Part shown: positions 9,833-18,797 of the stretch, one piece after another
How positions within the stretch are numbered: position 1 is the first letter of the stretch
Layout of the letters: each line of letters opens with the position of its first letter
Notes under the pieces: generated by a model
The model's input: only the letters and a program-made list of their open reading frames with translations
Told to the model about the DNA's origin: nothing
Databases searched by the model: none
Position numbers and translations under genes: made by a program
From: Fontisubflavum oceani
GTDB lineage: Bacteria; Pseudomonadota; Alphaproteobacteria; Rhodobacterales; Rhodobacteraceae
Assembly (NCBI RefSeq): GCF_030407165.1
Contig: NZ_CP129111.1
Location: forward strand, 682,001 to 746,000
Length of the DNA: 64,000 nt
Reading direction: 5' to 3'

Positions 9833-9891
9833 GGGGGTTCGCTCCGGGGTTCAGGGCATGTGTGAAGGCAAGGACTGACGCGCGGGCCTGG

Positions 9892-10410
9892 TCAAGTCAA
9901 GGCCGCGAGCGGGGCCTTTCGCCAAAGCGTGATCGTCCCGGGTTCGGTCCGGCGCAGGCTGGCCAAGAGATGCGGGGTTGAGAGGCCCTCGAGCCGGGTG
10001 AATGCATCAAACAATATGTCAGCCCCACTCGCGTCGGTCGGGATGACCAGCACCTGCTCCACTTCGGCCAAGACCCAATAGGTCTTCCCATCGCCGGCGC
10101 GGCGAAGCGACAAGGCCTCCAACTCATCCAGAGCGACCGCGCCGCCGTAATAGGGGCCCATATAGGTGACCTTCCCCTCAATCAGATCGACAACGCCCGG
10201 CCCCTCGCCCGAGCCTGCAAATCGCATCCGGCGCACGGCGATCGCCCCCATCGGCACCGCGACGGCCACCAGAACCCATCCGAATGCCGGCACGATCCGC
10301 CCATGATCCAGCGCGATCCAGAGGCCCAGTGCGGCCAGGACCAGGGCGGCCAAGACCTCACGCCAGCGATAGAGCGTCCGACGTGCCTCGGGGCGGAGAA
10401 AGCTAGACAT
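9892..10410 (-). CDS. Hypothetical membrane protein, about 172 residues
   Basis: Not recognised as a named family. Two hydrophobic segments lie at about residues 18-34 and 40-56 (VLAALVLAALGLWIAL, GWVLVAVAVPMGAIAV), followed by a soluble domain of about 110 residues containing KVTYMGPYYGGAVALDELE and a tail TITLWRKAPLAALT. The ATG at 10410 overlaps the stop of the upstream GNAT gene by eight bases, so the two are translationally linked. The fold may be PH-like, but this is only an impression. Confidence 0.75.
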   Translation of the reverse strand: MSSFLRPEARRTLYRWREVLAALVLAALGLWIALDHGRIVPAFGWVLVAVAVPMGAIAVRRMRFAGSGEGPGVVDLIEGKVTYMGPYYGGAVALDELEALSLRRAGDGKTYWVLAEVEQVLVIPTDASGADILFDAFTRLEGLSTPHLLASLRRTEPGTITLWRKAPLAALT

Positions 10411-11242
10411 GGGTCGGCTCCTCGAAAAGGCAGATGGAAAACGTCCCGATCCGTTCAAATCCGATTGCGATATAGGCCCGCGCGGCGCTCTCGCTGGCAG
10501 CAAAAAGCGTTGCGCGGGAGGCCCGTCCAGCGTCGCGCAACCCGGCCAGGTGCAAGGCCACCGCCCGGCGTGCATAGCCGCGACCACGCAACTCCGGTGG
10601 CGTATAGACCCCGCCGACCTGCACAACATCCAGAGCCGAGGCGTTGATACCAGTCAGCGCAAGCGGCACACCGTCGTCGATCAAAACGGCATGCGAGCCC
10701 TGCACCAACCAATCCGATATCGCCGCCTCTGCTTCGGCTTCTGCCCGCTCCGGGGAGCGGCCAACCACCTCGATCTCATAGGCCACACGCCAGGCGTACA
10801 GAAATTGGCGGTGCGTGTCGGAGAGCGGAACCAGTTCACCCGGCCCGTCAGGTACCCGCAGATCGCTCAGATCAAGCGCGAATTGAGGCTCATCATCATC
10901 AATCGACATCGGCTGCGCGGAGAGACCTAACGCGGTGCGAAGAGGCCGCACTTGATCTTTCGCGCCGACAAACCCAGCCAGCGGCAAGTCGTGGAGCAGG
11001 GTTCGCGCGTCGCTCCAAGGCGCAGCGCTTGTTCCTTGCGGCATCACCATACCGCTCTCACTGACACCGAGAAGATCGGTGATCTCCTCGCCTTTCCGGG
11101 CAATCCAGAACCGCATCGCATGGCGGTGGCCGCCTGCCATCCCATATCTCAAAAGGTTAGAAAGCGGGAACATGGCGGTCATCACATGTTGGCCCAGAAA
11201 CACGATAATCGCCTCCCGATCATCAAGCGTTGCGGGGATCAT
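10403..11242 (-). CDS. GNAT-family N-acetyltransferase
   Basis: Acetyl-CoA-dependent acyltransferase of unknown substrate, about 279 residues. The C-terminal GNAT domain carries VGGVYTPPELRGRGYARRA, with the acetyl-CoA-binding RGRGYA loop, then GFERIGTFSI. The N-terminal 120 residues (FLGQHVMTAMFPLSNLL) form a second, degenerate domain. The start at 11242 overlaps the corrected rsmE stop (ATGA-like); an ATG six bases upstream is equally possible. The 3' end overlaps the following membrane protein gene. Confidence 0.85.
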   Translation of the reverse strand: MIPATLDDREAIIVFLGQHVMTAMFPLSNLLRYGMAGGHRHAMRFWIARKGEEITDLLGVSESGMVMPQGTSAAPWSDARTLLHDLPLAGFVGAKDQVRPLRTALGLSAQPMSIDDDEPQFALDLSDLRVPDGPGELVPLSDTHRQFLYAWRVAYEIEVVGRSPERAEAEAEAAISDWLVQGSHAVLIDDGVPLALTGINASALDVVQVGGVYTPPELRGRGYARRAVALHLAGLRDAGRASRATLFAASESAARAYIAIGFERIGTFSICLFEEPTHV

Positions 11243-11969
11243 TCCCAATCGCCTTTCGTCGCCTGAAAGAGGGTCAGCGCCGCAACGGCCGCTGTATCGG
11301 CGCGGAGAATGCGCGGGCCGAGGCTGATTGGAGTGACATAGGGCAAGCCGTGCAAACGGTCCCGCTCCGATGGGCTGAAGCCCCCTCCGGTCCGATCAGG
11401 ATCGCCCATTTCGATCCATCTGGCGCACGCTCAAGCGCGGCTTTCGCCCCAACGAGCGCCTCATCCGCAAAGATCAGATGTCGATCCTCGGGCCAATCGG
11501 CCAAAACGGCGCTCAGTTTCTGCAACCCCGCCACCTCGGGCACATAGGTCCCACCGCACTGCTCCGCCGCCTCAACCGCGTGGGCCTGTAGCCGGTCCTG
11601 GCGGATGCGTTCGGCATTGGTGAACTCAGTCTGCACCGGGCAAATCCGGGCCGTACCAAGCTCGGCGGCTTTCTCGACGATGAAATCCGTCCGCGCCTTT
11701 TTGATCGGCGCGAAGAAGAGCCAGAGATCGGGCGGCATCTGCAATGGCGCGGTCTGCTCGACACAAGCCAAGACACCGCCCCGCTTGCCGGCCTCCGCAA
11801 TCTCGGCCCGCCATTCGCCATCGCGCCCGTTGAACAGCAACACAGCCCCACCGACGGCCTGCCGCATCACACCAAAGAGGTAATGCGCCTGCTCCCGCGA
11901 CAGAGGGACCATTTGCCCCGGACCCAAAGGGTGCTCTACATAAAGCCTGATTTTTGCATGTGCCGACAT
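11239..11969 (-). pseudogene. rsmE: 16S rRNA (uracil1498-N3)-methyltransferase, frame broken at a C run
   Basis: SPOUT-class methyltransferase of U1498 in 16S rRNA. Seen in frame: LYVEHPLGPGQ, LFFAPIKKARTDFIVEKAAELG and WAILIGPEG. The run 11381-11385 has five C; adding one restores the SAM knot sequence GPEGGFSPSERDRL and the C-terminus SLGPRILRADTAAVAALT, ending at TGA 11241-11239. Uncorrected, the frame stops at 11274 with an unrelated tail. The corrected stop overlaps the GNAT start. A missing base in a homopolymer in a conserved gene is best read as sequence error. Confidence 0.87.
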
Positions 11970-11980
11970 GAGGCCAAACT

Positions 11981-12946
11981 ATGAGCGAGACGCCAGGAAC
12001 GCCAGAGGGCCAAGTTGCCGATGCGGTGCGCGACAACTGGGTCGACACATATGCGCCAGATTGGTCGCGGCCCTATCTGCGGCTAAGCCGGGCCGACCGT
12101 CCGATTGGCACGTGGCTTTTGCTTCTGCCGTGCTGGTGGGGCGTGTTTTTGGCCGCCGCTGCTGACCCTGAGGGCTTGCGTCTGTTTGACCTGTGGATCG
12201 TTATCGCCACCGCTCTTGGAGCGTTTTTGATGCGCGGCGCGGGGTGTACGTGGAACGACATCACCGATCGCGACTTTGATGCTGCCGTCGCCCGCACCAA
12301 ATCTAGGCCAATCCCGTCCGGGCAGGTGACCGCCAACCAAGCGCTCGGCTGGCTGGTGATCCAAGCGCTGATCGCCTTCGGCATCCTTTTGACGTTCAAC
12401 CTGAACACCATCTTGCTCGGCATTCTCGCGCTTGTGCCGGTCGCGATTTACCCGTTTGCCAAGCGCTTCACCTGGTGGCCGCAGGTGTTTCTGGGTCTCG
12501 CCTTCAACTGGGGGGCGCTTCTGGCCTGGACCGCCCATAGCGGCAGCCTCGCCGGGCCAGCGGTCGTCTTGTATCTGGCCGGGATCGCCTGGACGCTGTT
12601 TTACGACACGATCTACGCCCATCAGGACACCGAGGATGATGCGCTGATCGGGGTAAAATCCACCGCACGTTTGTTTGGCGAGCAGAGCAAACTTTGGCTC
12701 CGGGCGTTCTTGATCACCTCGGTCCTGGTGATGGCCATCGCCGTGATCATGGCGCTGGCGCCTGGTGGCAACCTCTTGGCGATGGTGTTTACGCTTGCCG
12801 GGGCCTGGGCATTCGGTTGGCATATGGTTTGGCAATTGGGTCAGCTTGATACAGATGATCCAGAGACCTGCATGCGGCTTTTCCGATCAAACCGTGATAC
12901 CGGCTTGCTCGTTGCGCTGTTTTTCGCCTTAGCCGCGCTGGTTTGA
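11981..12946 (+). CDS. ubiA: 4-hydroxybenzoate polyprenyltransferase
   Basis: Integral membrane prenyltransferase attaching the polyprenyl tail to 4-hydroxybenzoate in ubiquinone synthesis. The 321-residue protein has about eight hydrophobic segments and both Asp-rich motifs, NDITDRDFDAAVARTKSRP and DTIYAHQDTEDD. It is divergent from rsmE with only about 11 bases between starts. The ATG at 11981 gives the soluble N-terminus seen in relatives (DNWVDTYAPDWSRPYLRLSR). Confidence 0.95.
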   Translation: MSETPGTPEGQVADAVRDNWVDTYAPDWSRPYLRLSRADRPIGTWLLLLPCWWGVFLAAAADPEGLRLFDLWIVIATALGAFLMRGAGCTWNDITDRDFDAAVARTKSRPIPSGQVTANQALGWLVIQALIAFGILLTFNLNTILLGILALVPVAIYPFAKRFTWWPQVFLGLAFNWGALLAWTAHSGSLAGPAVVLYLAGIAWTLFYDTIYAHQDTEDDALIGVKSTARLFGEQSKLWLRAFLITSVLVMAIAVIMALAPGGNLLAMVFTLAGAWAFGWHMVWQLGQLDTDDPETCMRLFRSNRDTGLLVALFFALAALV

Positions 12947-13009
12947 TTGAACGCCCCCACCAAGGCGCTAAGCCCTTTGGCATCCGTGAGCAGAGCTGGA
13001 CGTGACCTT

Positions 13010-14923
13010 ATGAGCAAGATTTCCACCCTTATTGCCGCGCTGGCCTTTGTGGTCGCCGGCGCGCTCTGCGTTATCGTTGCGGTCGTCGCAGCACTCCGGA
13101 TCGAGGATCGCTCGACCGAGGCGGTGGCCTTTGCGATGCGCGAAGAAGGGTTGGATTGGGTCTCGGTCGAGGCGGATGGGCTGCAAGTCCAACTGATCGG
13201 CACAGCGCCGGATGAGGCTGCCCGGTTTCGAGCGCTGGCGCGCGCTGGCGCCGTGGTGGACGCGGATCGCGTGATTGACGCCCTTGATGTGACGGAGCCC
13301 GATAGTGTCGCGCCCCCACGTTTCTCCCTCGAGATGCTCCGGAACGGCGATGGCATTTCGCTGATCGGGCTGGTCCCCGAGGCGATTGGACGCGAGGCCG
13401 TGGCCGATGGAATTTCTGGCATTCGCGACGGCGTCGAGGTGGCCAATATGGTGGAGACCGCGACCTATCCAATCCCCGCCGATTGGGAGGCCGCGATGGC
13501 CTTTGGCTTCCGGGCGCTGAACGAACTGCCCCGGTCACAAATCTCAGTCTTTGACGGGCGCGTTGAGGTGACCGCGGTGAGCGAGAGCATCGAAGAGCGG
13601 CGGCGCTACCTGGCCGCTCTAAATCGGGCGCGGCCCGATGGCGTCGAAGTCATCATGGACATCTCGGCCCCGCGCCCGGTGATCACGCCCTTCACACTGC
13701 GCTTTGTCCGCGATCTCGAAAGCGCGCATTTCGAGGCCTGCTCCGCCGATACCGTCACAACCCGCGCGGCCATTCTGAGCGCCGCACGTGAGGCCGGGCT
13801 GAACGGCCCGGAAAACTGCGTGATTGGCATCGGCGTACCGTCCCCGCGATGGGCCGAAGCGGTGACCACCGGGCTGGAAGCCCTGACGGCGCTTGGCGCA
13901 GGGACACTGACCTTTTCAGACGCCGACGTGACCCTGATCGCGGCGGAGGGCACACCGCAGGGGCTGTTTGATCGGGTCATCGGCGAACTCGACGCCGACC
14001 TGCCCCCTGTCTTCTCGCTTCACGGCGTCTTGCCCGAGCCCCCGGAGGGCGGTCCAGAGGATGGCCCGCCAAGCTTTATCGCAACCCGCAGCCCGGAAGG
14101 GTATGTGCAACTGCGTGGCCGCCTGCCCGATGATCAAGCGGAGCGCGCGATCTATGCCTATGCCCGCGCCACGCTTGGCCGTGACGACACTTATCTGGCC
14201 ACCCGCAATGATGACAATCTGCCCGATGGCTGGGTTATCCGCGTCCTGGCCGGGCTGGAGGCCCTTGCGTTGCTGAACAATGGCAGCCTGACGGTGGAGC
14301 CCGGCCTCGTCTCCATCCGCGGCAACACGGGCAGCCAATCGGCAGTATCTGACCTCTCGCGGCTTCTTTCCGAGAAACTGGGCGAGGCCGACAATTACGA
14401 GATCGACGTGACTTATCAGGAACTTCTGGACCCAACGGCCAACATTCCAACAGCCGAGGAATGCGTTGCGCGGATTACGACCCTTCTTGGCGAGCGCAAA
14501 ATCACCTTTGATCCCGGCTCCGTTGAGATCAACGAAACCTCAGGCGAAATCCTCGACCAGATCGCCGAGATGCTGCCGGATTGCCGCCATGCGCGGATGG
14601 AGATCGGCGGCCACACCGACAGCCAGGGCCGCGAAGTGATGAACCTCAACCTCAGCCAAGCCCGCGCCGATGCGGTTCTGAATGGGCTTCTGGCGCGCGG
14701 CGTGCTGGTCTCGAACCTCACCGCGCAAGGTTATGGCGAAACGCAGCCGATCGATGACAACGGCACAGAAGAGGGCCGCGAGCGCAATCGCCGCATCGAA
14801 TTCCGGTTGCTTGCGGGCGGCGTGCCGTCTAGCCAGAGAGAGACGGCGGAGGACCCCGCCGAAGAGGCTGCGGCAGAGGCGGACGACCCGCCCGCCGAAG
14901 AGGGATCGGATGAACAGAACTGA
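13010..14923 (+). CDS. OmpA-domain envelope protein
   Basis: Large envelope protein of about 637 residues. An N-terminal hydrophobic segment (STLIAALAFVVAGALCVIVA) acts as signal or membrane anchor. A long middle part carries repeats resembling BON domains (VSVEADGLQVQLIGTAPDEA; ISVFDGRVEVTAVSES). The last ~110 residues are an OmpA peptidoglycan-binding domain (GGHTDSQGREVMNLNLSQARA, GYGETQPIDDNGTEEGRERNRRIEF) and an acidic tail. The ATG at 13010 is preferred over an in-frame TTG at 12947. The stop overlaps the next gene. Likely tethers the envelope to the wall. Confidence 0.85.
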   Translation: MSKISTLIAALAFVVAGALCVIVAVVAALRIEDRSTEAVAFAMREEGLDWVSVEADGLQVQLIGTAPDEAARFRALARAGAVVDADRVIDALDVTEPDSVAPPRFSLEMLRNGDGISLIGLVPEAIGREAVADGISGIRDGVEVANMVETATYPIPADWEAAMAFGFRALNELPRSQISVFDGRVEVTAVSESIEERRRYLAALNRARPDGVEVIMDISAPRPVITPFTLRFVRDLESAHFEACSADTVTTRAAILSAAREAGLNGPENCVIGIGVPSPRWAEAVTTGLEALTALGAGTLTFSDADVTLIAAEGTPQGLFDRVIGELDADLPPVFSLHGVLPEPPEGGPEDGPPSFIATRSPEGYVQLRGRLPDDQAERAIYAYARATLGRDDTYLATRNDDNLPDGWVIRVLAGLEALALLNNGSLTVEPGLVSIRGNTGSQSAVSDLSRLLSEKLGEADNYEIDVTYQELLDPTANIPTAEECVARITTLLGERKITFDPGSVEINETSGEILDQIAEMLPDCRHARMEIGGHTDSQGREVMNLNLSQARADAVLNGLLARGVLVSNLTAQGYGETQPIDDNGTEEGRERNRRIEFRLLAGGVPSSQRETAEDPAEEAAAEADDPPAEEGSDEQN

Positions 14924-15236
14924 GTTTATTGTCGCCATTGCCATCATTCTGTTCGTGGCGTTTGTGTTGGGCTGGTTTGCGAATTGGCTGGTGCATCGGT
15001 TCAGCCGGGTCACCGGCGCGGATTTGAGCGAAATGGATGAGATGGCCAAGGCGCTGCACGATGCGGAAGAAACCCGCGATCAGGCGATCACGTATTTGCA
15101 GCAGCGCGAGGCGGAACTGACCAACCAGTTGAGCCAGACCGAAGCGGAATTGCGCGCGGCGATGGAGGGTCTGCGCGAAGCCCGGCAGGAAGCCGAAGAG
15201 CTGCGCGCTTATGTCGAGCGGGCCAATCAGGGCTAG
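14910..15236 (+). CDS. Small membrane-anchored coiled-coil protein
   Basis: Not a named family. The 108 residues start with one hydrophobic segment (EFIVAIAIILFVAFVLGWFA) and continue as a charged coiled coil (about 38-105, e.g. AELTNQLSQTEAELRAAMEG). The ATG at 14910 lies inside the last codons of the OmpA-domain gene, so translation is coupled. A membrane anchor plus coiled coil directly behind an OmpA-type envelope gene suggests a shared role at the cell envelope; this is inference. Confidence 0.82.
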   Translation: MNRTEFIVAIAIILFVAFVLGWFANWLVHRFSRVTGADLSEMDEMAKALHDAEETRDQAITYLQQREAELTNQLSQTEAELRAAMEGLREARQEAEELRAYVERANQG

Positions 15237-15254
15237 ACTTGCCAGCCACGATGA

Positions 15255-15704
15255 TTACCAGCGCTTGAGCGCCACCTCATCTTCGTCACGTGCCGCGACC
15301 CAATCGGCCTTATCGCCGGCGATCTCCTGTTTCCAGAACGGCGCGCGAGATTTCAGGTAATCCATCAGGAATTCGGCTGCGGCAAACGCATCCGCGCGAT
15401 GTCGTGCGGCCGTGGCGACCATCATGATCGGCTCGCCTGGCGTCATCTCGCCATAACGATGCAAGACAAATACATCGGTCAAAGACCAGCGGGACCGCGC
15501 TTGTTCGGCGATCTCGCCTAACGCCTTCTCGGTCATGCCGGGGTAATGTTCGATGATCATTTTGCTGAGATCACCCGTCGCCACATCCCGCACCAAACCG
15601 GAAAAGCTGACCACCGCGCCCGCGCCTGCGACATCGGCGGCAAATCGGTTCAGCTCGGCCCCCATATCGAACAGTTCGGACTGCACACGGATCATGCGGC
15701 TCAA
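15255..15704 (-). CDS. moaE: Molybdopterin synthase catalytic subunit
   Basis: Large subunit of molybdopterin synthase (149 residues), which transfers sulfur from MoaD-thiocarboxylate to precursor Z. Signatures: VSFSGLVRDV, LSKMIIEHYPGMTEKAL, HRYGEMTPGEPIMMVATAARHR and the C-terminal SRAPFWKQE with the active-site lysine. The ATG at 15704 overlaps the moaD stop by four bases. Order on the strand is uvrC, pgsA, moaD, moaE. Confidence 0.95.
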   Translation of the reverse strand: MSRMIRVQSELFDMGAELNRFAADVAGAGAVVSFSGLVRDVATGDLSKMIIEHYPGMTEKALGEIAEQARSRWSLTDVFVLHRYGEMTPGEPIMMVATAARHRADAFAAAEFLMDYLKSRAPFWKQEIAGDKADWVAARDEDEVALKRW

Positions 15705-15949
15705 CCCCCGGTCATCGGTGGGAAAAACGCAATCTCGCGGGCACCAGCCAGCGGCGCATCAAACTCCACCAGTTCTTGATCAACTGCGGCGCGGATCGCC
15801 GACAGGTCAGAGAAGGCAAACGCATAGGCCTCGTCGCGGTCCTTGAGTTCGTTGATCAACTCGCCCACGGTGGCGGCTTCTGTCTCGACCTGTTCATGGC
15901 CGACACCGACGCGCTCCCGAAGCCAAGCAAAATAGCGCAGTTCTACCAT
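15701..15949 (-). CDS. moaD: Molybdopterin synthase sulfur carrier subunit
   Basis: Ubiquitin-like sulfur carrier (82 residues) ending in the required GlyGly (FFPPMTGG), whose C-terminus is thiocarboxylated to donate sulfur in molybdopterin formation. The N-terminus VELRYFAWLRERVGVGHEQV is typical. It starts one base after the pgsA stop and overlaps moaE, so the three are one transcript. Confidence 0.95.
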   Translation of the reverse strand: MVELRYFAWLRERVGVGHEQVETEAATVGELINELKDRDEAYAFAFSDLSAIRAAVDQELVEFDAPLAGAREIAFFPPMTGG

Positions 15950-15950
15950 A

Positions 15951-16613
15951 TCAGTCCTCTCGCAGATGCGGCATTGCCTTTAGGAAATAGTCGACGCCAG
16001 TCACCAATGTAAGGCCTGCGGCCAACCACAAAAGCGCCAAACCGCCCCATGAGGTGAGAAGCAGCCCGTAGTACTTCCAGATCAGCCCAAATTCGTCTTC
16101 GATCACGCCGCCCAGCACATCGCGCACGATCTCGCCATCCATGCCATAGGTCTGCATTCCGAAATAATGCTCAAACAGACCCCAGGCAAAAAGCAGCGCG
16201 ATCGCCACCATCTGCACGGCTGTCTTCCACTTCGCTAATGGCGTGACCTTAAGTGTGCCAGCGGTGTCGCCCAAAAACTCCCGCAGGCCCGAGACAAATA
16301 CCTCCCGAAACAGGATCGCGACGACCGGGATCATCAGCCAAACAGACACCCCCAATATGCCAAGCAGCACCGCGAGCGCCATCACCACCATCGCTTTGTC
16401 GGCAATCGGATCCAACATCGCGCCGAATTTGCTCACCTGATTCCAACGCCGGGCCAGATCGCCGTCAATATAGTCGGTGAGTGAGGCGGAGATGAATAGA
16501 ACAACCGCCACCCAATCGGCGTAAGGCCTGTCCAGAAAAAGAAAAATCAGACCCAAAGCCGGGGCGGCCAAGAGACGGAAGACAGTCAGGATATTGGGAA
16601 TGGTCCAACGCAT
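15951..16613 (-). CDS. pgsA: CDP-diacylglycerol-glycerol-3-phosphate 3-phosphatidyltransferase
   Basis: Inner-membrane CDP-alcohol phosphatidyltransferase making phosphatidylglycerol phosphate (220 residues). The catalytic motif DxxDGxxAR...GxxxDxxxD is visible as DYIDGDLARRWNQ then FGAMLDPIADK. Several hydrophobic segments follow. It begins 17 bases after the uvrC stop, the common uvrC-pgsA-moaDE arrangement of this family. Confidence 0.94.
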   Translation of the reverse strand: MRWTIPNILTVFRLLAAPALGLIFLFLDRPYADWVAVVLFISASLTDYIDGDLARRWNQVSKFGAMLDPIADKAMVVMALAVLLGILGVSVWLMIPVVAILFREVFVSGLREFLGDTAGTLKVTPLAKWKTAVQMVAIALLFAWGLFEHYFGMQTYGMDGEIVRDVLGGVIEDEFGLIWKYYGLLLTSWGGLALLWLAAGLTLVTGVDYFLKAMPHLRED

Positions 16614-16630
16614 GTGCCAGCCTTATCGCC

Positions 16631-18496
16631 TTAGCCGCGCTCATGGAAGAAGTCATAGATCGTCTCGGCCATCGCATCGGAAATCCCGTCAACGGCTTTG
16701 AGATCGGAGAGGTCGGCACGGGCCACCGCCTTGGCGCTCCCGAAATGGCTCAGAAGCGCACGTTTGCGGGTCGCACCGACGCCTGGCACGTCATCAAGCG
16801 GGGTTGCGCCAACCGCTTTCGACCGTTTCTGACGGTGCGCGCCGATGGCAAAGCGGTGCGCCTCATCCCGCAGACGCTGGACGAAATACAGCACCGGGTC
16901 GTTGTGTCTCAGCGCGAAGGCGCGCGTGCCGGGGCGGTGGAACTCCTCTTTCCCTGCATCCCGATCGATGCCTTTTGCCACGCCGATGAAGGGCACATCA
17001 TCGACGCCCAGATCGCCCATGATCTCCGCCACCGCGCTGATCTGTCCTGCACCACCATCGATCAGCAGAAGATCGGGCCAGGCCTCGGTCTGGCGATCAG
17101 GGTCTTCTTTCAGGAGCCTTTGGAACCGGCGAGTGAGCACCTCTTTCATCATCCCGAAATCATCGCCCGGCGTGATATCCGTGCCCTTAATATTGAACTT
17201 CCGGTATTGGGATTTCATGAAGCCATCGGGGCCGGCGACAATCATCCCACCGACCGCGTTGGTGCCTTGGATATGGGAGTTGTCATAGACCTCGATCCGC
17301 TTGGGCGGCGCATCCAGATCGAAGGCCTCCGCCAGCCCGCTCAACAGCTTGGTCTGTGTCGCGGTCTCCGCCATTTTGCGCGCCAAGCTCTCGCGCGCGT
17401 TGCGCTCCGCACCGGCCACAAGCTCTGCCTTTTCGCCGCGCTGTGGCACCAGAATTTCCACCTTCCGGCCAAGCTTCTGACTCAGCGCCTCGGCCATCAG
17501 GTCTGTGTTTTCGATGCCGTGAGACAGGATCAACTGCCGCGGCGGTTCTTTGGTGTCGTAGAACTGTCCGATGAAGGCTTCCAAGACCTCGGGCGCCTCC
17601 GCGCCCGCCACGCGGGGATAGAAATCGCGATTGCCCCAATTCTGATTGGCGCGGATGAAAAACACCTGCACACAGGCCTGCCCGCCCTCCATATGAAGCG
17701 CGATGATGTCGGCCTCTGTGACACCTTTCGGGTTGATGCCTTGGGCCGACTGCACATTGGTCAGCGCGCGGATCCGGTCGCGGAGCGCGGCGGCGCGCTC
17801 GAACTCCATCGCCTCCGACGCCGCCGCCATGTCCCGGGCGAGGGTTTCTTGGATTTTGGTGCTGTTCCCCGACAGAAACCGCTCCGCATCCTTAACGGAG
17901 GCGGCGTAGTCTTCCTGGCTGATATAACCGACGCAGGGCGCGCTGCAGCGTTTGATCTGATAGAGCAGACAGGGTCGGGTGCGGCTATCGAAGGTCGCGT
18001 CGGAGCAGTTGCGGAGCAAGAACACCTTCTGCAGTTGGTTCAAGGTCCGGTTCACCGCACCGGCACTGGCGAAGGGGCCAAAATAGCCGCCCTTTTCTTT
18101 CTTCGCGCCGCGATGTTTCTTGATCTGTGGGAACTCATGTTCGGCCGAAACCAAGATATTCGGGAAGCTTTTGTCGTCCCGCAGCAGCACATTGTAGCGC
18201 GGCTTGAGCTGCTTGATCAGGTTCTGCTCCAAAAGCAGCGCCTCAGTCTCCGTCCGCGTGGTGAGAAACATCATCGATGCCGTTTCGCGGATCATCCGGG
18301 CGATGCGAGGATCATGCCCCGTCGGTTTGGCATAGTTCGACACACGCTTTTTCAGCGCCCGCGCCTTGCCGACATAGAGCACCCGCGACTGCGCATCGAG
18401 CATCCGGTACACACCCGGCGAGTTATCCAAAACCTTGAGGTAGGATTGGATCACCTGGTGCCCGGTTGGCGTGGTTTTTTCGGCCTTATCAGACAT
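16631..18496 (-). CDS. uvrC: Excinuclease ABC subunit C
   Basis: Nucleotide-excision-repair endonuclease that makes both incisions around a lesion bound by UvrAB. The 621 residues show the GIY-YIG nuclease (SPGVYRMLDAQSRVLYVGKA), the CLLYQIKRCSAPCVGYIS segment, a UvrB-interacting region, the RNase H-like core (IEVYDNSHIQGTNAVGGMIV; LLLIDGGAGQ) and tandem helix-hairpin-helix sequence (DVPGVGATRKRALLSHFGS). First gene of the uvrC-pgsA-moaD-moaE transcript. Confidence 0.97.
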   Translation of the reverse strand: MSDKAEKTTPTGHQVIQSYLKVLDNSPGVYRMLDAQSRVLYVGKARALKKRVSNYAKPTGHDPRIARMIRETASMMFLTTRTETEALLLEQNLIKQLKPRYNVLLRDDKSFPNILVSAEHEFPQIKKHRGAKKEKGGYFGPFASAGAVNRTLNQLQKVFLLRNCSDATFDSRTRPCLLYQIKRCSAPCVGYISQEDYAASVKDAERFLSGNSTKIQETLARDMAAASEAMEFERAAALRDRIRALTNVQSAQGINPKGVTEADIIALHMEGGQACVQVFFIRANQNWGNRDFYPRVAGAEAPEVLEAFIGQFYDTKEPPRQLILSHGIENTDLMAEALSQKLGRKVEILVPQRGEKAELVAGAERNARESLARKMAETATQTKLLSGLAEAFDLDAPPKRIEVYDNSHIQGTNAVGGMIVAGPDGFMKSQYRKFNIKGTDITPGDDFGMMKEVLTRRFQRLLKEDPDRQTEAWPDLLLIDGGAGQISAVAEIMGDLGVDDVPFIGVAKGIDRDAGKEEFHRPGTRAFALRHNDPVLYFVQRLRDEAHRFAIGAHRQKRSKAVGATPLDDVPGVGATRKRALLSHFGSAKAVARADLSDLKAVDGISDAMAETIYDFFHERG

Positions 18497-18797
18497 GTCT
18501 CAACGGTCTTAGCGATTCCCGTTCTGGCTGCAATGAGATGGGTCAGGGATCAACCCTAAAGGTTTCCACCATTCCTGTGGATAAGCTTTCGGATAAATCT
18601 TGGGCAGGGCGATTTTTTTGTTGTTTTTGGCGCAGTTCATCGGTTTGCCTATTTTTTAGGCGCTTTCTCAAGACTTTGTTTTCAAAGGAAACTTTTTGCT
18701 GATTCCTTCATGGCAACACGGCTGTCATAAAAGGGTCGTCGGAGCGTTACATACGCGTTCACGGTGGACAACTGACCTTTCGGAACCGCTCGCGCGC
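18497..18797. other. Gene-free stretch upstream of uvrC with a consensus DnaA box
   Basis: About 300 bases, more A+T-rich than the surroundings, between the uvrC start and the 3' end of the reductase gene. It contains TGTGGATAA at 18576-18584, a perfect DnaA-box consensus on the minus strand (TTATCCACA). No ORF looks real. It must hold the uvrC promoter, but I cannot place -35/-10 elements with confidence. Confidence 0.4.

Noticed and set aside
16643..18559. 638-residue plus-strand ORF
   Set aside because: Exact antisense of uvrC, with low-complexity His/Arg/Gly composition and no recognisable domain; a shadow of G+C-rich coding.
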